From positions 2,790,001 through 2,854,000 of the forward strand of contig NZ_CP012750.1 in assembly GCF_001302565.1 (NCBI RefSeq): a stretch of DNA of 64,000 nucleotides, given 5' to 3'. Shown piece after piece: positions 59,350 to 64,000 of this stretch. The position numbers and the translations under genes are program-made. The stretch's first letter is position 1. Every line of letters starts with the position of its first letter. The DNA is from Glutamicibacter halophytocola (GTDB lineage Bacteria > Actinomycetota > Actinomycetes > Actinomycetales > Micrococcaceae). The notes under the pieces are model-generated. The model searched no databases. It worked only from the letters and a program-made list of their open reading frames with translations, and had not been told where the DNA came from.

Positions 59350-62315
59350 CGTCCAACTCCTGTCCGTGATGCTTCAACAAAGTCGTGGCGATCCACCGGG
59401 CTGCGTCCTTCGGAGAGCGAATCGATCTCGCTGCCCAGCGAACGCAAGACATCCTGCACCAGGCCCAGCACCACCAGGTAGACGCCGATATCGAAGACGG
59501 TGGAGGTGACAAACTTGTGGTCGCCGAAGAACCAGAATTCCATGGCATAGGTCGTGAATATTTCATCGCCCATCAGCAGCGGCACAATTCCGGACAGCCC
59601 GGCCAGCGCAATCCCGCCACCGATCAGCATGCCCGGGGCGATCCGCATGGACTCGGAGAGCTCGATGCGTCCTCCGGCCAGGTAGCGGATGGTTAATGCC
59701 AGCCCTGCGATCAGCCCGCCGGCAAAACCGCCACCTGGCGTATTGTGCCCGGTGAGCAACGTGTAGACCGAGAGGATCAGCACCGAGTGGAACATCAGGC
59801 GGGTGACCACTTCAAAAATGATGGAGCGCCGTTCGGCGACCAGGGTGCTTCCTGCCATCAGCCAGTCCTGGTTGCCGCTGGAGGCGAAACGCCTGGCAAT
59901 GCGCAGTTCCACTTCCTTGGAGTCCTTGCCGCCCATGGCTTCGGAGCCCGAATCGATGCTTCCCGGGGCCACCTCGTGGGCACGCACCCGGTTGCCGAAG
60001 CTGCGTCCTGCGAAGATCAGCGACGCCACGCCGGTGGCAGCTGCCGCCAGCACGGTGATTTCACCGAAGGTGTCCCACACACGCATATCCACCAGGGCAA
60101 CGTTCACAATGTTCTTGCCGTAGCCCTGGTTGTAGGCCAATTCCGGCCAGGCCAGCGAGATGCTGGCTTCTTGGCGGGCGCCCATCATGGCGATGGCAAT
60201 GTAAATGACCATCACTGCCAAGGCAATCGCCATCAGGGCGCGGCCCCACTTGATACGGACCACCCCGCCCCACAAGCGCTTGGGCAGGGCGCGCAGGGCG
60301 AGCACGAAGGAAACCAGCACGATGGTTTCGACCAGCAGCTGGGTCAGCGCCAGATCCGGTGCCCCCTGCAGCGCAAAAATTGCCACCATGCCATAGCCGG
60401 TAACCGAGACCATCAGCACCGCCATGAAGCGCTTCGGGGCGATGATTGCCACCACGGCGCCGGCGATAATAATCGCGCCGATCAGCAGCTGGGCAGGATG
60501 ATCGGCAACAATCCAGTTCTGTGGCCATGGCGTAGACACGGTCAGGGCGATGCCCAGCGGAAGCACCAGCACTACGCCCAGGATCACTCCCAGGTAGAAG
60601 GACAGCGAACCACGCTGGGTGCGACCGGTGATCCAAATCGCCGCCATGTCCAAGGCGTTCACCGACATGCGGTAGATTTCTTCGGCCGAGACCGTCATCC
60701 GGCGCAGTGGTGCCCCGGTATCGGTTCGCCGGCGGATCCAGTAGAAGGCCAGGCCCAAGCTCGCCGACAGCGCGCTCAGCCCGAGGGCCGCATTAAAACC
60801 GGCAAACGGCAGCAGGTGCATCTTGCCTGGTCCGCCCTGGGCCTCAGACCACTGCAGCATCAGCGGTTCCACCAGCTGCGGGTAGACGCCAAGGAGGAGC
60901 GTCAGCGCCGAAAGCACCAGCAGCGGTGCCAGGAAAATGAGGGTGGGCGCCTTGCAGATCAGCGCAGGCACCGAATGCTTCTTCACCCCGAAAGCCCCGA
61001 AGAAGAAACGCAGCGAATAGCCCATGGTCAATCCGGCGCCCAGCACCAGACCGATCAGCGCGATCATGCCCCACGGGGTGTCAAGGTGCAACGCTGACTC
61101 GTAGACTGCTTCCTTGGCGACGAACCCGAAGAGCAGCGGGATTCCGGCCATCGAAGCGGCCGCGATCCCGGCGGTGGCTGTGAGGATTGGCATGGCACGG
61201 CGCAGCCCGCTGAGCTTTCGAATATCACGGGTGCCGGTGTTGTGGTCGATGATGCCCACGCTGAGGAACAGCGTCGCCTTGAACAGCCCGTGCGCCAAGG
61301 TCATGGCCAGCGCGGCGAAGGCAGCTTCCGGGGTGCCGAAGCCGAATATCGCGATGATGAATCCGAGCTGCGAGACGGTGCCAAAGGCCAGGATCAGTTT
61401 GAGGTCGTACTGCTTGAGCGCACGGAAGCCGCCGATCAGCATGGTCGCAATGCCGATGCCCACCGTCATCGGCGCCCACAGGTTGGTGTCGGCGAAGCCC
61501 GGTGCCAGCCGGGCGATGAGGTAGACGCCGGCCTTGACCATCGCGGCAGCGTGCAGATAGGCGGAGACCGGGGTTGGCGCGGCCATGGCGCCGGGCAGCC
61601 AGAAGTGGAAGGGCACCAGCGCCGACTTGGAAATGGCGCCCACAATGATCAGGGCCACTGCCACGTCGGTGTAGCCGCCCAAGGCGACCAGCTGATCTGA
61701 AGAAGCGATGATCTCGGAAAGCTGGTAGCTTCCGGCCTTGGCACCGATCATCAAGATGCCGGCGAGCATCACCAGCCCGCCCAGGGTCGTCACAATCAGC
61801 GCATTCATCGCCGAACGGCGGGCCGTGATCAGGGCCTGGTTAAAACCAATCAGCAGGTACGACAGGACACTGGTGATTTCCCAGAAGATGAACATGATGA
61901 TCACGTCGTCCGCGGTGACCAGGCCGGTCATTGCTCCGGCGAAGGCGACCATCTTGGCGGCAAATCCACCGATTTGCGGGTCATCGTTCTTGAAATAGCG
62001 GGCGCAGTAGAACAGCACCAGCGCGCCAACGCCGAGAATCAGCAGCAGGATCGTGGCCGCTAGCGAATCCAGCCGGAAGTTCAATCCGATATTCAGTCCG
62101 GGAATCCACTGAATGCCAATGGATGGTGGTGCGTTCGGCGCGCCGTTGGCCAAGGATTCATCGGCGGCGAGCACCCCCGGAAGCTGAGTCAAGAGCCAGG
62201 CGAATCCCGCTGCCGGGACGACCGCCACCACATAAAAGGCGTTTCGTTTCAGCGCCCGGAAGAGCATCGGGCACAAAAAAGCGGTCACAAACAACGCAGC
62301 GAGAATTACTAGCAC
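59346..62315 (-). CDS. mrpA: Mrp Na+/H+ antiporter subunit A with fused subunit B
   Basis: The 989-aa protein is the large subunit. The NuoL-like part (about 1-500) contains FWEITSVLSYLLIGFNQA, SKSALVPFHFWLPGAMAAPTPVSAYLHAAAMVKAGVYL and LILAFGTVSQLGFI. The C-terminal MrpA extension follows, then a MnhB domain (about 840-960; LMFHSVLILSVYTLLTGHNTPGGGFAGGLIAGLAL), so no separate mrpB is needed. GTG 62315 follows GAGGAG with a 5-nt spacer; the upstream start at 62360 lies before this site. It is the first gene of mrpA-C-D-E-F-G. Confidence 0.95.
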   Translation of the reverse strand: MLVILAALFVTAFLCPMLFRALKRNAFYVVAVVPAAGFAWLLTQLPGVLAADESLANGAPNAPPSIGIQWIPGLNIGLNFRLDSLAATILLLILGVGALVLFYCARYFKNDDPQIGGFAAKMVAFAGAMTGLVTADDVIIMFIFWEITSVLSYLLIGFNQALITARRSAMNALIVTTLGGLVMLAGILMIGAKAGSYQLSEIIASSDQLVALGGYTDVAVALIIVGAISKSALVPFHFWLPGAMAAPTPVSAYLHAAAMVKAGVYLIARLAPGFADTNLWAPMTVGIGIATMLIGGFRALKQYDLKLILAFGTVSQLGFIIAIFGFGTPEAAFAALAMTLAHGLFKATLFLSVGIIDHNTGTRDIRKLSGLRRAMPILTATAGIAAASMAGIPLLFGFVAKEAVYESALHLDTPWGMIALIGLVLGAGLTMGYSLRFFFGAFGVKKHSVPALICKAPTLIFLAPLLVLSALTLLLGVYPQLVEPLMLQWSEAQGGPGKMHLLPFAGFNAALGLSALSASLGLAFYWIRRRTDTGAPLRRMTVSAEEIYRMSVNALDMAAIWITGRTQRGSLSFYLGVILGVVLVLPLGIALTVSTPWPQNWIVADHPAQLLIGAIIIAGAVVAIIAPKRFMAVLMVSVTGYGMVAIFALQGAPDLALTQLLVETIVLVSFVLALRALPKRLWGGVVRIKWGRALMAIALAVMVIYIAIAMMGARQEASISLAWPELAYNQGYGKNIVNVALVDMRVWDTFGEITVLAAAATGVASLIFAGRSFGNRVRAHEVAPGSIDSGSEAMGGKDSKEVELRIARRFASSGNQDWLMAGSTLVAERRSIIFEVVTRLMFHSVLILSVYTLLTGHNTPGGGFAGGLIAGLALTIRYLAGGRIELSESMRIAPGMLIGGGIALAGLSGIVPLLMGDEIFTTYAMEFWFFGDHKFVTSTVFDIGVYLVVLGLVQDVLRSLGSEIDSLSEGRSPVDRHDFVEASRTGVGR

Positions 62316-62529
62316 GTGTCTCCTCTGTCGTCTGGCGGATGGGCAGAGTGCGATGACCACGAAAAAATAGTCTGCACCTGTAATTTTATCAGCCGGCCGC
62401 TGCCTGATTCCGTGGGATGTGACGCTGGCGGCATATTTTCTGCTGTTTCCGCGATCAGCTGATTTTGGGCTTTTACACAGGAACGCCTAATTTCTGTGTG
62501 GGGTTCACCAATGGTTCTCATGCAACGGG

Positions 62530-62535
62530 TACGAT
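62530..62535 (+). promoter_or_regulatory. -10 element of the MFS gene (leaderless)
   Basis: TACGAT ends 6 nt before the ATG at 62542. Confidence 0.5.
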
Positions 62536-62541
62536 TCGACC

Positions 62542-63864
62542 ATGTCAATCAATCAGCCGATGTCGAGGCCAGTGAGCGAAAAATGGCTCAACAAGTACAC
62601 CTTGGCATGGGCAAGCTGGGACTGGGGCCAGGCCGCCATCAACGCGGTCATGATCACCTTTGTATTCACGGTGTACCTGACCAGCGATCTTTTTGGCGAC
62701 AAGGACCATGCCTCCCTGGTGCTCTCCCAAGCACTGACCGTCGGCGGCCTGGCCATCGCCTTTTTGGTGCCCGTCACCGGGTTGCGCGCTGATGCTGCTG
62801 GCCGGCGCAAACTATGGATTGTGGTCAATACGCTGATCCTCGTTGCAATTTGCGCCGCCTGTTTCTTTGTCTACCCGAATCCGGCGTTCTTGTGGTTCGG
62901 GGCCATTCTTATCGCGTTGATGTCGGTGGTCAGCGAGTTTGCCGGGGTGAACTACAACGCCGTGCTCAACCAGATCTCCACCAAGGCCACCGTCGGCAAG
63001 GTGTCAGGATTCGGCTGGGGCATGGGCTACGTTGGCGGAATTCTCGCCTTGGCACTCGTGCTCTTCGGATTCGTTGAACCGATCGTCCAGTGGCCGGGGG
63101 CTTCCAGCGAGAACTCGCTGAATCTGCGATTGATCGCTCTCTTCTCGGCGGGCTGGTGCCTGGTCTTTGCCCTGCCGCTGTTTTTCATCATCCCCGAATC
63201 CCCACCGGCCAGTGCAGTCAAAATCCCGCTCAAGGATTCCTACAAGGTGCTGTTTGCGACCATCAGGAACTTGTGGAGCAGCGACCGCAACCTGCTCTTC
63301 TTCCTCTGCTCATCCGCAGTCTTCCGCGATGGCCTCGCCGCGATCTTCACCTTTGGCGGCGTCATCGCTGCAGGAACGTTCGGCTTCGCCCCCTCGGAAG
63401 TCATCATCTTCGCCATTGCCGGCAATCTGGTCGCGGCCCTCGGCGCAGTATTGGGTGGCCGGCTCGACGACACGCTGGGACCGAAAAAGGTCATCTGTGG
63501 TTCGCTGGCGGGACTGCTGGTTGCCGGCGCCGGGGTCTTCCTCTCTCCGGGGGCCAGCGGCTTCTGGATCTTCGGATTGCTGTTGTGCCTGTTCGTCGGT
63601 CCCGCCCAGTCCGCTTCGCGGTCCTACCTTTCCCGGCTGGTCCCCGCCGGGCGCGAAGGTGAGCTCTTCGGCCTCTACGCTACGACCGGGCGAGCGGTGT
63701 CGTTCTTGGCACCCGGGCTTTTCGGGTTGTCCATTGCCTTGGCCACCCCGTTTGTCGCTTCGGGGAGCGCCCAGCGTTTTGGCATCCTGGGCATCCTCGT
63801 GGTGCTGGCTCTCGGCTTGCTTCTGTTGTTGCCGATTCGATCGCCGCGGAATCCAGATGCCTAG
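62542..63864 (+). CDS. MFS transporter, UMF1/Atg22-like
   Basis: The 440-aa membrane protein has 12 helices. The N-terminus WASWDWGQAAINAVMITFVFTVYL matches the UMF1 (Atg22-like) branch of the major facilitator superfamily, as do GLRADAAGRRKLW in the loop between helices 2 and 3 and GFGWGMGYVGGILALALV. In yeast Atg22 exports amino acids from the vacuole; bacterial members are uncharacterised, so the substrate is unknown. It diverges from the Mrp operon with 226 bp between starts. Confidence 0.85.
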   Translation: MSINQPMSRPVSEKWLNKYTLAWASWDWGQAAINAVMITFVFTVYLTSDLFGDKDHASLVLSQALTVGGLAIAFLVPVTGLRADAAGRRKLWIVVNTLILVAICAACFFVYPNPAFLWFGAILIALMSVVSEFAGVNYNAVLNQISTKATVGKVSGFGWGMGYVGGILALALVLFGFVEPIVQWPGASSENSLNLRLIALFSAGWCLVFALPLFFIIPESPPASAVKIPLKDSYKVLFATIRNLWSSDRNLLFFLCSSAVFRDGLAAIFTFGGVIAAGTFGFAPSEVIIFAIAGNLVAALGAVLGGRLDDTLGPKKVICGSLAGLLVAGAGVFLSPGASGFWIFGLLLCLFVGPAQSASRSYLSRLVPAGREGELFGLYATTGRAVSFLAPGLFGLSIALATPFVASGSAQRFGILGILVVLALGLLLLLPIRSPRNPDA

Positions 63865-63892
63865 GCAATTGCTGCTTTGAAGCAGATAGCAC

Positions 63893-63924
63893 AATGGGTC
63901 GGCCCCCGCGGGGGCCGACCCATT
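63893..63924. terminator. hairpin after the MFS gene
   Basis: A perfect 14-bp stem (63893-63906 with 63911-63924) closes a CGCG loop. It lies between the MFS gene and a converging gene whose end is visible. Confidence 0.7.
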
Positions 63925-63931
63925 ATTGTGT

Positions 63932-64000
63932 TCAGCTTTCGATGTTCGTGCGATGGAAGTTCAGGTGGCTGCGCGACGCCGTGGGGCCACGCTGGCCCTG
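63932..64000 (-). CDS. 3' end of an unidentified gene (partial)
   Basis: Only the last 22 codons and a TGA stop (63934-63932) are in the window; the protein ends RGPTASRSHLNFHRTNIES. The frame is open to the window edge and lies directly behind a hairpin between convergent genes, which supports it being real. The visible tail is too short for me to name the family. Confidence 0.5.
   Translation of the reverse strand, partial: QGQRGPTASRSHLNFHRTNIES

Noticed and set aside
59745..61097. 450-codon open frame antisense to mrpA
   Set aside because: The sequence is rich in His, Gln and Arg with no domain pattern, as expected from reading membrane-protein codons backwards.
62488..62520. Second Crp/GlxR site upstream of the MFS gene
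   Set aside because: TGTGG and TCACC half-sites are present but the spacer is only 3 bp instead of 6, so it does not fit the operator.

Overview
The window comes from a high-GC Gram-positive actinobacterium, most likely a member of the Micrococcaceae (Arthrobacter/Glutamicibacter type). This is inferred from gene content and order, not from a marker gene: a MarP-type membrane protease next to a Crp/GlxR regulator, DUF3073 and DUF4235 proteins, HspR with HAIR operators, an SCP-3 type protein beside purF, and many genes whose start codon lies 5-8 nt downstream of a TANNNT promoter element (leaderless architecture). I saw no rRNA, tRNA, CRISPR array, insertion sequence, integrase or prophage. 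It reads as chromosomal backbone with a few accessory insertions.

Layout. 0-8 kb: aroQ, a MarP-like protease, a Crp/GlxR regulator with its own operator, a NUDIX-RidA-DUF4177 operon, a class A penicillin-binding protein and a metallophosphoesterase. This resembles the conserved marP-crp-ponA2 neighbourhood of actinobacteria. 8-11.6 kb: a heterodimeric ABC exporter. 11.7-18.6 kb: purine genes purD-purC and purF-purM, with an asparaginase, an SCP-like protein and a small membrane protein between them. 18.7-22.6 kb: VanZ-like and VanY-like genes, a response regulator/sensor kinase pair and a sirtuin. This block separates purM from DUF3073, which are neighbours in many actinobacteria. 23-29.6 kb: a septum-formation-type protein, clpB with a HAIR element, DinB and GNAT genes, and a TerC-family gene behind a yybP-ykoY (manganese) riboswitch. 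29.7-33.1 kb: trmB, a GNAT, proline dehydrogenase and its AraC neighbour. 33.1-37.2 kb: dnaK-grpE-dnaJ-hspR with two HAIR operators. 37.4-43.7 kb: a secreted pullulanase with LacI-type operators, an amidohydrolase interrupted by an amber codon, and a DEAD-box helicase. 44-52.5 kb: an MMPL exporter divergent from marR-lysE, an LMW phosphatase overlapping an unusual P-loop kinase-PabB fusion, a cardiolipin synthase and pabC. 52.5-55.6 kb: a TPP-riboswitch-controlled ECF transporter in which both ATPases and the T component are one protein. 56-62.3 kb: a complete Mrp Na+/H+ antiporter operon with mrpA and mrpB fused. 62.5-64 kb: a UMF1/Atg22-like MFS protein and the tail of a further gene.

The genes form several working groups: envelope synthesis and stress (PBP, MarP, VanY/VanZ with a two-component system, cardiolipin synthase), heat shock (HspR regulon), metal and cation balance (TerC, Mrp), folate and thiamine supply (pabB, pabC, ECF) and purine synthesis. 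The most unusual items are the P-loop/PabB fusion, the VanZ-VanY-two-component block, the three-in-one ECF protein, and the dense set of readable regulatory DNA and RNA elements.
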